From Sphingopyxis sp. PAMC25046 (GTDB lineage: Bacteria; Pseudomonadota; Alphaproteobacteria; Sphingomonadales; Sphingomonadaceae), in contig NZ_CP039250.1 in the NCBI RefSeq assembly GCF_004795895.1, forward strand, positions 1,798,001-1,862,000: a stretch of 64,000 nucleotides of DNA, in the 5' to 3' direction. Numbering within the stretch: the first letter of the stretch is position 1; every line of letters starts with the position of its first letter. The notes beneath the pieces are model-generated. The model was not told the origin of the DNA. It did not search any database and was given only the letters and a program-made list of their open reading frames with translations. Positions 47,801-56,650 of the stretch are shown in pieces. Position numbers and translations under genes: made by a program.

Positions 47801-48565
47801 CTAGCCACCCTTCCTGACGTTGCGGTCATCTGGCGCCTCATGGGCGTGGAGATAGAGATCGCTGAAGTCCGCAAGATCGCAGAGACGATCGAGGTCACCG
47901 ATCCGAATGCGCCTGCCGTTGCGCAGGATCGCTCCCGCGCGTTCCAGCTCCTTCAGCGTGCGGTTGATATGTACCGGCGTGAGCCCGAGCAGGTCGGCGA
48001 GCTGCTCTTGGGTTATCGGCAGGTCGCTCTCTACAAGGCTCGTGGCGCTGATCGCCAGACGGTGATGAATTTCGCAGATCAGGTGAGCGAGCCGCGCAAG
48101 CGCATTGCGGCGCCCGATGTTGAGCAGCCATTCGCGGCCGATCGATGCCTCGATCACGATGTCGACGACCACCGCGCGAGCAAGCGACGAGCGCGCCATG
48201 ATCAGCCGCTCGAGTTCGCGGTTGGGAACGATCGCCAGTTCGACCGAGGTCAGCGTCTGAACCGTATGATCGGCTCGGCCGAGATAGAGCGACTGGAAAT
48301 CGAGCGGGTCGCCCGGAAGCTTGAGCGCGACGATCTGTCGTCCGCCGTCGCCGGTCATTTTGTGCCGATAGGCAAAACCCGCAAGCAGGATCGGGCAAAT
48401 GTCGCACCGTTCGCCTTCGCGAATGATGATGCTGCCCGGATCAAGACGACGCCGCGTGAAGGGGAGAGCGGCGATCGCATTCTGGTCGTCGGTCGAGAGA
48501 AGGCTGTGATTCAAAAGCTTGCGTAGCAGAAGATCGACGCCGCGGGGGGCAAGTTCAGGAGGCAT
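47801..48565 (-). CDS. Crp/Fnr-family transcriptional regulator
   Basis: About 254 residues. N-terminal cyclic-nucleotide-binding-like beta-roll (RRRLDPGSIIIREGERCD, CPILLAGFAYRHK) and a C-terminal winged helix with ITQEQLADLLGLTPVHINRTLKELE. It lacks the Cys cluster of FNR, having only two Cys in CDIC. Start taken at ATG 48565, which has GGAGG eleven bases upstream, rather than GTG 48577. Probably in one operon with the HWE kinase. Confidence 0.85.
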   Translation of the reverse strand: MPPELAPRGVDLLLRKLLNHSLLSTDDQNAIAALPFTRRRLDPGSIIIREGERCDICPILLAGFAYRHKMTGDGGRQIVALKLPGDPLDFQSLYLGRADHTVQTLTSVELAIVPNRELERLIMARSSLARAVVVDIVIEASIGREWLLNIGRRNALARLAHLICEIHHRLAISATSLVESDLPITQEQLADLLGLTPVHINRTLKELERAGAILRNGRRIRIGDLDRLCDLADFSDLYLHAHEAPDDRNVRKGG

Positions 48566-48898
48566 GACGCGGTTCACCTCCCCCGTGCGAAATTTCGCTC
48601 GCGCCTCCTCGGGCGCGTTGCATCAAGGTGGATTCGCGCGACGCGCACCTATCCCGGGGGCGTCTGCCGCCTGATCGATTGCTCGGCATCATATGTCCTT
48701 CGCCTGTTGCCGATAAGGACGCACGCGCCACGCAAGGGTTGCGGCGGGCTGCGATGCGGCGCGCAAGCTTTTGGTCGCGTTTATGACGCGGGTTAGGGCA
48801 TTCGAGCGCGGAGGCGAGCGGGCCGGTGCAGAGCGGGGCGGCAATGGCGCGCTTGACGGCGGCCGATCAAACTGGCAATCGCCGCCGACCTTGGCGAT
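48566..48898. other. Intergenic region, no gene seen
   Basis: Between the Crp/Fnr start and tRNA-Gly. It must hold the promoters of both; no consensus sequence or RNA fold was clear enough to report. Confidence 0.4.
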
Positions 48899-48972
48899 GC
48901 GGGTATAGCATAGTGGTAATGCTCTAGCCTTCCAAGCTAGCTAGGCGGGTTCGATTCCCGCTACCCGCTCCA
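48899..48972 (+). tRNA. tRNA-Gly (TCC), island insertion site
   Basis: Acceptor GCGGGTA with TACCCGC, anticodon loop CTTCCAA (anticodon TCC), T-arm GCGGGTTCGATTCCCGC, and CCA encoded. 74 bases. The integrase gene begins 181 bp downstream in the same direction, the classical arrangement of tRNA-integrated islands. Confidence 0.95.
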
Positions 48973-49070
48973 AGGGCCTGTTTCAGGCCGTCCCAACATC
49001 TTTACAATCCGAAAAAAACGGCGGTATTCTGCCATTTATCGGCTCACGACGTTTTGCTCCATCTCAGGGC

Positions 49071-49136
49071 AGCTCCCCAAAGTGGGGGCCTAGTAGGGGC
49101 CGATTCAAGCTCTCAGTCCCCTCGTTTGGGGGCCTC
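49071..49136. repeat. Integrase arm-type repeats
   Basis: Direct copies of a G-rich unit at agtgggggcct (49081-49091), agtaggggccg (49092-49102) and gtttgggggcct (49124-49135), plus inverted C4 copies around 49073 and 49116. They lie directly before the integrase start and are likely binding sites of its N-terminal arm domain. Confidence 0.6.
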
Positions 49137-49153
49137 GGATTGAAGGATCGGAC

Positions 49154-50470
49154 ATGCAGTTGACAGACGCCGCCGTTCGCCAGGCGAAGCCCAAGGACAA
49201 ATCCTATAAAATGGCGGACAGTCAGGGACTCTACATTCAGGTCATGCCGTCGGGCAGCAAGCACTGGAAGATGAAGTATCGATTCGCCGGCCGCGAAAAG
49301 AAGCTGAGTTTCGGCGAATATCCTCGGGTTTCCCTTCGCGATGCGCGCAGCCTTCGCGACGAAGCGCGCAATCAGATCACGAAGGGCATTGATCCGTCCC
49401 TCGAAAAGCGCCGGAATCGGCTTCGTGGGCATGTCGCGGCCGGGAATAGCTTCAGCGATATCAGTCGTGAATATTGCGACAAGCGACGCCGCGATGGCGA
49501 CAAGGCATGGGCGCCTTCGACCGCGAAGAGGTGCGAATATCTTCTGAGCCTGCTGGACAGCTCGATTGGCAAAATGCCGATCGACGAGATCGAGCCAATT
49601 GATGTGCTTGCGGCGGTTCGAAAGATAGAGGCCAAGGGGAAACTGGAGAGCTCGCGGCGGACGATGCAGCTCGCTGGAGCGGTCTTTCGCTATGCAGTTG
49701 CGTCGGCCCGCCTGAAGTCGGATCCGACCCGCGACCTGCGCGGAGCGCTCATCAATCCCACCGTCACACATTATGGCGCGATCACGGATGCGAGTCAGGT
49801 CGGACCGCTCTTGCGTGCCATCGACGCGTACAAGAGCCAGGGCATGACCGATTGGGCCTTGAAGCTGGCGCCGCATGTGTTCGTGCGTCCGGGAGAGTTG
49901 CGCAGCGCCCAGTGGGAGGAATTTGACCTCGAAGCCCGCGTCTGGACCATTCCCGCCGAGAAGACCAAGATGCGCAAACCGCATCATGTGCCGCTGTCTC
50001 GCCAATCGGTCGAGCTGGTCGAACAAATTCGGTCGATTACCGCGCCATGGAGCTATATTTTTCCGTCTTTATGGTCACGGAAGCGCCCGATGTCCGACAA
50101 CACGCTCAATGCCGCGCTCAGGCGGATGGGCTACGCCAGTAGCGAAATGACGGCGCACGGTTTTCGGGCGATGGCCAGCACGCTCCTCAATGAATCCGGC
50201 AAATGGTCCTATGATGCGATCGAACGCGCGCTGGCGCATGGCGACAACAATCGGGTGCGCGCGGCCTATCATCGCGGCGCGCATTGGGAGGAGCGCGTTA
50301 CCATGGCGCAATGGTGGTCCGACTATCTCGACGAGCGGCGGGCCGATGTTGGTCAAAAGGGCGACGAGGGATCAGCGCTTTCAGCGGCGCCGGAAATCAC
50401 ATCCTCAAGTTCGGGCAGTGTTGTGATCAATCATGATCTTGGATGGCGGCGATCGCGCGGCCGTCGCTAG
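49154..50470 (+). CDS. P4-type tyrosine integrase
   Basis: A 438-residue site-specific recombinase with the DUF4102 arm-DNA-binding domain at 1-90 (LTDAAVRQAKPKDK, SFGEYPRVSLRDAR), a core-binding domain and the catalytic domain. Catalytic residues are Arg in VRPGELRSAQW, Lys in TKMRKPHHVPL, His-x-x-Arg in HGFRAMAST, His in ALAHGDNN and Tyr in AAYHRGAH. All are present, so it appears active. It heads the island and targets the adjoining tRNA-Gly. Confidence 0.95.
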   Translation: MQLTDAAVRQAKPKDKSYKMADSQGLYIQVMPSGSKHWKMKYRFAGREKKLSFGEYPRVSLRDARSLRDEARNQITKGIDPSLEKRRNRLRGHVAAGNSFSDISREYCDKRRRDGDKAWAPSTAKRCEYLLSLLDSSIGKMPIDEIEPIDVLAAVRKIEAKGKLESSRRTMQLAGAVFRYAVASARLKSDPTRDLRGALINPTVTHYGAITDASQVGPLLRAIDAYKSQGMTDWALKLAPHVFVRPGELRSAQWEEFDLEARVWTIPAEKTKMRKPHHVPLSRQSVELVEQIRSITAPWSYIFPSLWSRKRPMSDNTLNAALRRMGYASSEMTAHGFRAMASTLLNESGKWSYDAIERALAHGDNNRVRAAYHRGAHWEERVTMAQWWSDYLDERRADVGQKGDEGSALSAAPEITSSSSGSVVINHDLGWRRSRGRR

Positions 50471-50542
50471 GATCACAACTCGCGATCAAGCTGTTTGCCG
50501 GAATGTTGCCACACGCCTTGCATAAGTCAGGGTTTGTTCCTA

Positions 50543-50568
50543 TGAATGATTTTATAGAATTTCATTCA
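50543..50568. promoter_or_regulatory. Inverted-repeat operator of Xre/RES operon
   Basis: TGAATGA (50543-50549), 12 bases, TCATTCA (50562-50568), a perfect 7-bp inverted repeat ending ten bases before the antitoxin GTG. A good candidate for autoregulation by the Xre-type antitoxin. Confidence 0.6.
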
Positions 50569-50578
50569 GGAGAATGGT

Positions 50579-50953
50579 GTGGCAACGCAGCTCGCCTCGC
50601 AGACGGATCAGGGCCGGGTTCTTTCGGAAGCCGTCGCGCGCGTCGCGGCGTGCTGGAAATTGACCAACGACCAATTGGGCGCGGTTGTCGGCATTTCTGC
50701 AGCTACCGCGTCGCGTCTGCGTTCGGGCAGCTATCAGCTTCAACGGTCCGAAAAGGCGTTCGAGCTCGGGCAATATCTGGTCCGGCTGTTTCGCAGCCTC
50801 GACGCCCTTATGGGGAGCGACGATGCCGCGTCGATGTCCTGGCTGAAATCCGAGAACATCGATCTGGGCGGCAGGCCGATCGACTTGATCCGCTCCATTC
50901 GCGGGCTGAGCGACGTCGCCGACTATGTCGATGACTACCGCGCCCGCGTCTGA
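50579..50953 (+). CDS. Xre/MbcA/ParS-family antitoxin
   Basis: A 124-residue antitoxin. N-terminal helix-turn-helix around LTNDQLGAVVGISAATASRLRSG, and C-terminal toxin-binding domain with WLKSENIDLGGRPIDLI. It binds the RES toxin and represses the operon. Start is GTG at 50579, with GGAG eight bases upstream; ATG at 50574 is out of frame. It overlaps the toxin gene by 29 or 23 bases. Confidence 0.9.
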   Translation: MATQLASQTDQGRVLSEAVARVAACWKLTNDQLGAVVGISAATASRLRSGSYQLQRSEKAFELGQYLVRLFRSLDALMGSDDAASMSWLKSENIDLGGRPIDLIRSIRGLSDVADYVDDYRARV

Positions 50954-51665
50954 GCGATCGCCGAAGCCCGAGCATTTTCGCGCCTATCGCGGAAAGCTCT
51001 GGCGGATCGTCGAGGCACAGCATCGCATTTCCACGAACCGCCTTGCCGCCGGTGCCGACGATCAGGCTCTGCTCGAACAGTTGGTAGAAGAGGTGAAGCC
51101 GAGGCTGCCTGCGGCGGCCCGCCATCTTCACTATCTGCTCGCGACCCCGTTTCGCTACGGGCACAAGAGCAGTTCGAGGTTCCGTCGTGCCGGAGAGAAG
51201 CCAGGCATTTTCTACGCGGCTGAGTCCGTCGCCACGGCGATCGCCGAGACGGCCTATTGGCGGCTTCGCTTTTACTCGCGATCGCCCGGATTCCCGCCGC
51301 CGAATGCGACTGTCGAGCATTCGGCGATCAGCGTGACCGTCGCGATGGATCGCATGCTCGATCTCTGCGCGCCGCCTTATATCAAAGCCGCTTCTCTCTG
51401 GATGGCGCCCGATGACTATTCGGCCTGCCAGCTGTTCGCTGCCGAAGCGCGGGCGATCGATACGCAGGCGATGCGTTATGCCTCGGTCCGCGATCCGGAG
51501 CACCGGGCCAATGTTGCGATATTCGATGCATCGACCTTCCGCGATCCGGCGCCGCGAAATGCGCAAACCTGGCACTTTCGGTACGAGCAGGGGGAACTGA
51601 CCGCATTTGGCGCATTTCCGTCGAAGGAGCGGTTCAGCTTTCGTCCTTCGGACTTCGGGCTCTGA
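50925..51665 (+). CDS. RES-domain toxin
   Basis: A RES-fold toxin of 246 residues; characterised members (MbcT, ParT, RES) deplete or use NAD+. The Arg/Tyr/Ser pattern is in RYGHKSSSRFRRAGEKPGIFYAAES (in part RFRRAGEKPGIFYAAES) followed by AIAETAYWRL, the Glu region. ATG at 50925 or 50931 starts within the antitoxin gene, a normal toxin-antitoxin overlap. The toxin is full-length, so the module should be functional. Confidence 0.9.
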   Translation: MSMTTAPASERSPKPEHFRAYRGKLWRIVEAQHRISTNRLAAGADDQALLEQLVEEVKPRLPAAARHLHYLLATPFRYGHKSSSRFRRAGEKPGIFYAAESVATAIAETAYWRLRFYSRSPGFPPPNATVEHSAISVTVAMDRMLDLCAPPYIKAASLWMAPDDYSACQLFAAEARAIDTQAMRYASVRDPEHRANVAIFDASTFRDPAPRNAQTWHFRYEQGELTAFGAFPSKERFSFRPSDFGL

Positions 51666-51860
51666 TCGTGCAAGTTCCTTATCACTTCATCTGGCCGCTA
51701 GTAGACAGTCCGGTTTTGGGTGAAATTGGTGAAAGCCGACAAATCGCACCTCAAGCGTCTCTAGCATTCGGATCTAGAGAGCGACGGCTCCTTTAGCGCC
51801 CCTTTCCGCACTAGATGGACGTTGCTAGAGTTCTCCAGCAATAGGGAGCGGACATATCAG

Positions 51861-53858
51861 ATGGCTGACGACGAACTGACGGACGACGTGCTGGCGTTCG
51901 AGTCCGATCTCGAACGCAGAGTGAAAAATCTGGCGCTAGGACCCAAAACGCCGTCCAATGCGCTCGTTCCGCTCTACGAAGCGATCTTCAACGCCATCCA
52001 CGCAATACAAGACCGGTTTGGCGAGGATTGGGCCGCGAAGTGCCGAATCGAAATCGAGCTCATCGACTTTGCCGGAGATGCACCTTCGATCCAAATCCGT
52101 GACAACGGCATAGGGCTGAACACAGCCAACTTTCGATCCTTTCGGACATATGACAGTGACTTCAAGGTGGGGCGCGGCGGCAAAGGCGTCGGACGGCTTT
52201 CTTGGCTGAAGGTATTCGAACGGGCCGAAGTCGACAGCAGCTTCGCAGCGGATGACAGGTTGCGTCGTCGCCGGTTCACTCTGAACCTCGACAATGAGGG
52301 ACCGATCCGAGGACACTCGTTGGAAGACGAGGATGTCGCAACCACCGGAACAGTGGTCACGCTCCGCAACATGAAGTCGGCCTATGCGACCCATGTTCCT
52401 ACGCGTCTCGACACGATCCTGCGCAAGCTCGCCAGTCAGTTTCTTCCTTATTTGCTTGCCGAAGTGAAACCCTCGATCACGATCCAGAACGACGATGAGA
52501 GTTACGACCTCGCCGAGTTCCTAGGATCGAAGGAGATCGATCTTGGGACGATCGCGCTGACCGATGCCGACGGCGATAGCCTTCAGCTGAAGCATACATT
52601 GCTCGAACGCGGAGTGGTCGAGGGCAAGGTCAGCCATAAGCTCTATTTCGCCGCCAATGACCGTGTTGTTTACGAGCAGGACATCGGCCTCGCCCTAGGG
52701 CTTACGACCTTCATCGAACGGGCAGGCCAGCGTTACGTTTACGCAGGCGTACTGTCGGGCAAACTGCTCGATGACAACGTGAACTCGGAACGCACAGCGT
52801 TCGATCTCGACGAGCAGCGGATCGGCACCCTAATCCGCAGCGCGATGGGAACGGTGAACCAGATCCTCGCGCCGCAAATTGAACGCGTGATCGAGCAGCA
52901 GGCCGAGCTCACGAAATCGGTTATCAAGAAATACCCCCGCTTCTCATACATGGTGGGAGATCCCAAAAAGTTTGTCGAAGACAACGTTCCGCGCAACTAC
53001 CGCTCCGCTGAGCAGATCTATCAGCAGCTCGCCGTCTATGATTATCGCGAAAACCGCGACATCGAGCGCAAGGTCGAGAATCTATCCAAGACTGCGGAAG
53101 CCAGCACAGACTCGGTCATCCAGGAAGGCGTCGATGGAATCCTGTCACGGCTCACCAATCAGGAATTCTCTGTCCTCGCCGACTACACGGTCCGTAGAAA
53201 GGTCGTTCTCGACTTGCTGGAGCGCCGGCTAGGCTACAAGCCCGACGGGACGATCAAGCATCACGCCGAGGCGGCGATGCATGATTTTATCGTGCCCATG
53301 CGCGTGACGAATCAGGATGTGCACGTCGACAAGCACAACCTCTGGATCATCGACGACAAGCTCACCTACTATGAGCATTGGGCGTCCGATCGCGCGATGC
53401 GCACGATCGTGAAGGACAGCGATTCAGCGGGCCGGCCCGATGTCGTGCTCTTCGGTGGACGCACCACCTATCACCGCCCCGGCACGGACCAGCCGGTCGT
53501 AATTATTGAATTCAAGAAGCCCGCTCGCGACGACTATAATGACGACGAGAATCCGTTTACGCAGATTTACGGCTATATCGACGAGCTTCGCGCCGGAAAG
53601 ATCTATGATCGCGACGGAGGGGTAATCCAAGAGATCACCGATGCGACGCCCTTCTTCTGCTACATCGTTGCCGATCTTACGCCGAAGCTAAGGCGATGGC
53701 TTAAGATGGCGCAGATCAACGTCCCACTCCCAGGCGGCGGCGGATTCTACGGATATAACGACGACTACAAAGCGTTTGTGCAGGCGCTTTCTTACAAATA
53801 TGTTTTGAAGGATGCGCGGATGCGGAATGAAGCATTCTTCAAGCACCTATCGGTCTAA
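51861..53858 (+). CDS. GHKL ATPase fused to PD-(D/E)XK nuclease-like domain
   Basis: A protein of about 665 residues. Residues about 30-230 form a GHKL ATPase of the Hsp90/MORC/MutL type: NALVPLYEAIFNAIHAI (N box), IQIRDNGIGL (G1) and GRGGKGVGRLSWLKVF (G2). The middle is unassigned. Residues about 530-610 have GRPDVVLFGG, then VVIIEFKKPARDD, a PD...ExK nuclease motif. ATPase-nuclease fusions of this type are known in restriction and anti-phage contexts (MORC-like). Start ATG 51861 with GGGAG upstream. It faces the next gene across only 16 bases. Confidence 0.75.
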   Translation: MADDELTDDVLAFESDLERRVKNLALGPKTPSNALVPLYEAIFNAIHAIQDRFGEDWAAKCRIEIELIDFAGDAPSIQIRDNGIGLNTANFRSFRTYDSDFKVGRGGKGVGRLSWLKVFERAEVDSSFAADDRLRRRRFTLNLDNEGPIRGHSLEDEDVATTGTVVTLRNMKSAYATHVPTRLDTILRKLASQFLPYLLAEVKPSITIQNDDESYDLAEFLGSKEIDLGTIALTDADGDSLQLKHTLLERGVVEGKVSHKLYFAANDRVVYEQDIGLALGLTTFIERAGQRYVYAGVLSGKLLDDNVNSERTAFDLDEQRIGTLIRSAMGTVNQILAPQIERVIEQQAELTKSVIKKYPRFSYMVGDPKKFVEDNVPRNYRSAEQIYQQLAVYDYRENRDIERKVENLSKTAEASTDSVIQEGVDGILSRLTNQEFSVLADYTVRRKVVLDLLERRLGYKPDGTIKHHAEAAMHDFIVPMRVTNQDVHVDKHNLWIIDDKLTYYEHWASDRAMRTIVKDSDSAGRPDVVLFGGRTTYHRPGTDQPVVIIEFKKPARDDYNDDENPFTQIYGYIDELRAGKIYDRDGGVIQEITDATPFFCYIVADLTPKLRRWLKMAQINVPLPGGGGFYGYNDDYKAFVQALSYKYVLKDARMRNEAFFKHLSV

Positions 53859-53874
53859 TTCAACTTTGTTGTAT

Positions 53875-54849
53875 TCACATCGAAAGTCGGAAATCTTGAA
53901 TAATTTGCGTCAGCACTGCCGCAGCGCCGCCAGCACCCGCCGAGGTTAGCATCGCGATGCAATCTGCGTCGTCCAAGACGAGTACGAGCTTTTGATAATG
54001 CGCCCATTGCTCCCGTGCCGTAATTCGTGCCGAGGCGTCCGCACCCGCGCGGGTAAAGATAATCCCAAACTGACCGGCGCCGTGTGGCCGCAAGTAGTTG
54101 GCCATCTGTAGTATCTCACGCTTTTTAATTTTGCCGACGTAATTTTTAGCGTCGACGACAATATAGTCGGCAGCATAGCGCTGCCGCATGTGATTCCAGA
54201 AGCCCGATTCCGCGAAATTAGCTAGGATGAAATCGCGTCGGTTTGCGCCTGATTCGTCCGGCGATTCCGACAAGGGGACGCTTAGAGGAGGGCAGAAGAG
54301 AAATTCGAGAACTCGCCCTACAAGTTGTTGGTATATTGTCCATTGCTGCTTACCTGGGACGCACTCATCCAGCTCACTTAGCAGCTGATCCGACTCGCTC
54401 ACACCTATCTCAACAGAGTTGAATGCCGCGGCCAAGTGTTCTGGTCCGAACGGTATCTGCATAGCAAAAATGCGAGCGATCGTGTCGATGTCCCAAAGCT
54501 CGATTCCGGCAGCACGTATCCGCACCGCGTCGCGGTCCGACAATCGCCCTGGCAGCGCAAGAACTAGCTGGGCAGAAGGCAAGAAGGAGGAATAGCGGTG
54601 GAGTTGAGCAATCGTCTCATCGACACCGCGACCAAAGATCGGCCGATTTTTGCACTCGACGATGAGGGCCCGGCCGCTGCGGCGCACCAGTATGTCGGCG
54701 CGTCCATCTCGTTCTTGTTTAACCGGGCTCGGCAGGCGTTCGTCGACCGAAACACTTGCAAAGTCGGGATGGGACATCATGAGAGTGGTGAGCCATTCGA
54801 TGAAATCAATTTCCCGCTGAAAAAGCTGCTGCTGACTATCTTGTGACAT
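53875..54849 (-). CDS. Protein with two PD-(D/E)XK nuclease-like motifs
   Basis: A 324-residue protein. Near residue 50, GRADILVRRSGRALIVECKNRP (in part ADILVRRSG and LIVECKNRP) shows the D-x-ECK signature of restriction-type nucleases. Near residue 240, DYIVVDAKNYVGKIKKREIL gives a second D-x-AKN core of the Mrr/restriction-endonuclease-like type. Both nuclease-like domains in one chain are unusual. No methylase is adjacent. It starts at ATG 54849, divergent from the retron RNA, with which it shares an intergenic region of about 70 bp. Confidence 0.65.
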   Translation of the reverse strand: MSQDSQQQLFQREIDFIEWLTTLMMSHPDFASVSVDERLPSPVKQERDGRADILVRRSGRALIVECKNRPIFGRGVDETIAQLHRYSSFLPSAQLVLALPGRLSDRDAVRIRAAGIELWDIDTIARIFAMQIPFGPEHLAAAFNSVEIGVSESDQLLSELDECVPGKQQWTIYQQLVGRVLEFLFCPPLSVPLSESPDESGANRRDFILANFAESGFWNHMRQRYAADYIVVDAKNYVGKIKKREILQMANYLRPHGAGQFGIIFTRAGADASARITAREQWAHYQKLVLVLDDADCIAMLTSAGAGGAAAVLTQIIQDFRLSM

Positions 54850-54916
54850 CACCCTCACCTATTTCCGCGTCGAGTGTGCTGGATTTTTCCGAACCGCTTT
54901 GATACCTGCGGAGAAC

Positions 54917-55033
54917 GGGGTCTCCCTTCGCATACGCGCTGTAGTAACTGCGGCGTAAGAGTAAAAGTCTAGATATGTCGTGCGCGCCATGAATATCGAT
55001 TGATAACCGTGGCGTGATTGGAAGGGAGACCTC
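54917..55033 (+). ncRNA. Predicted retron msr-msd RNA
   Basis: Arms a1 (54917-54929, ggggtctcccttc) and a2 (55021-55033, gaagggagacctc) pair over 13 bases with one G-U pair; a2 ends exactly at the reverse transcriptase start codon. Inside are an 8-bp hairpin at 54937-54955 (loop taa) and a 9-bp stem at 54983-54991/55008-55016 with a further tatc/gata pairing inside it. The a1 arm is followed by a G at 54930 that could be the branching guanosine. This is the expected layout of msr then msd; ends are inferred, not measured. Confidence 0.75.
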
Positions 55034-56641
55034 GTGCCGAGTGTTTGGTCAATGTTTGGCACGGCCGTTCAAATTCCCCTACCGCCTGAGTTCGGCGATG
55101 AGGGGACACTGTTAGCTTACCTAGGGCTGTCGCAGGCCGAGCTTAAGAAAATCTGGTATCATCGTGAAAAGATGTACAAAAATTTCAACGTTGCGAAGAA
55201 GAGCGGCAAACCGCGACCGATAAATTCGCCAGATCGCCGACTGAAATTCCTTCAAAGGCAAATCGCGACCAAGCTCGATATGATATATCCGCGGAGAAAT
55301 CCCGTGCACGGATATGTCAAAGAGCGCTCTGTTAAATCCAACGCGGCAGCCCACCAGAACCAAAGGTTCGTTTTAAATCTCGATATCAAAGACTTCTTTC
55401 TGACAATAACAGAAGGGCGTATTGTTGGCGTTCTTACCGCGATCGGCGTCCCCGACAGGGTATCGGCAATTATCGCTCGAATTTGTTGCTACGGCGGCCG
55501 CCTCCCGCAAGGTGGCCCCGCCAGTCCCGTACTATCGAATATGATTTGTTTCCGACTTGATCGAGCGTTGCTGAAGGTCGCGAAGGAGGGGAGATGCATA
55601 TACACCCGCTATGCCGACGACATCAGCCTATCTGGATTGCGGCCTCTCTCGCCGCTGTTTGAGAACGGACTACCACCGTCCGGTCCAATTTCTCCGGAGC
55701 TGCTCTCATCAGCGTTGCAATCGGCGTTCGCTAACAACGGTTTCGTATTAAATCCGGAGAAGATTCACTACGCCGACAAGTTCTCGCGACGTGTGGTGAC
55801 TGGCGTAAAGGTCAATGAAGGTCTCAATGTCGACCGCCGTTTTGTACGAAATATTCGGGCTGCCCTGTTTGAGGTAGAAAAGGACCACTTAGCTGCGCAA
55901 GCGCGTTACCTGTCAAAATTTGGCGGAAGTACGACCATCTCCGCGCACTTGAAGGGAAAGATCGCTTGGCTCGGCTTTATCAAAGGATCCGCCGACCCGG
56001 TCTATCGATCATTGGCCCTTCGCTTCAACAAGTCGTTCCAGTCACAGGCGATTACGGTGCAAGCAACGCGAGAGGAACAGATCGACCGCTCTGTTTGGGT
56101 GATTGAACACGGCTCAGTTCTGGACGACACCTATCGACAAGGAAGTGTATTCTTCCTCGATGGCGTTGGCTTAGTCACTGCTGCCCATTGCGTCGCGGGT
56201 GTGAAGGAGGCGACGGTGCACCATCCGTCCCGCCCCTCCAATAAATTCAAAGTTCAGGTTCTTCACTATTCAAAGCACCGTGACCTTGCGATTCTATCGC
56301 ACGCGATACCTCCAACGGACTTTTTTCAGTTTGCGAAGAGCCTGATTCCGGCAGCTGCTGGAGATGCAGTGACAGCCTTTGGCTATCCTGATTTCAACCC
56401 CGCCGACAAAATCAACATTCGGTCTGGTACCGTGAGTTCAACGACCGTCAAAAGCCTCATTCCGCTCGTGGAAGTAAACTTCAAACTTTCTCAAGGCATG
56501 TCAGGTGGTCCGCTAATAAACAGCAGCGACGCTGTCGTGGGGATCATCCACAAGGGTGGGCCAGAGATGCCGCGCGATTTTGCGATCGTAATCTCCGAAC
56601 TGGACAAGTGGATCGCCGCAGGCTGTCCGGACGACTTCTAA
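55034..56641 (+). CDS. Retron reverse transcriptase fused to trypsin-like protease
   Basis: A 535-residue protein in two parts. Residues 1 to about 335 are a retron-type reverse transcriptase: KPRPINSPDRRLKFLQRQI, the retron hallmark SNAAAHQNQ, motif A LNLDIKDFF, motif B QGGPASPVLSNMI, catalytic YTRYADDISLS, and the second hallmark VVTGVKVN. Residues about 350-535 are a trypsin-like serine protease: His in VTAAHCVAG, Asp in KHRDLAILS, Ser in GMSGGPLIN. Both domains look intact. GTG at 55034 has AGGGAG five bases upstream; ATG at 55052 is the alternative. Retron RTs fused to proteases have been reported; assigning this one to a named type needs comparison. Confidence 0.9.
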   Translation: MPSVWSMFGTAVQIPLPPEFGDEGTLLAYLGLSQAELKKIWYHREKMYKNFNVAKKSGKPRPINSPDRRLKFLQRQIATKLDMIYPRRNPVHGYVKERSVKSNAAAHQNQRFVLNLDIKDFFLTITEGRIVGVLTAIGVPDRVSAIIARICCYGGRLPQGGPASPVLSNMICFRLDRALLKVAKEGRCIYTRYADDISLSGLRPLSPLFENGLPPSGPISPELLSSALQSAFANNGFVLNPEKIHYADKFSRRVVTGVKVNEGLNVDRRFVRNIRAALFEVEKDHLAAQARYLSKFGGSTTISAHLKGKIAWLGFIKGSADPVYRSLALRFNKSFQSQAITVQATREEQIDRSVWVIEHGSVLDDTYRQGSVFFLDGVGLVTAAHCVAGVKEATVHHPSRPSNKFKVQVLHYSKHRDLAILSHAIPPTDFFQFAKSLIPAAAGDAVTAFGYPDFNPADKINIRSGTVSSTTVKSLIPLVEVNFKLSQGMSGGPLINSSDAVVGIIHKGGPEMPRDFAIVISELDKWIAAGCPDDF

Positions 56642-56650
56642 CCCATTTAG

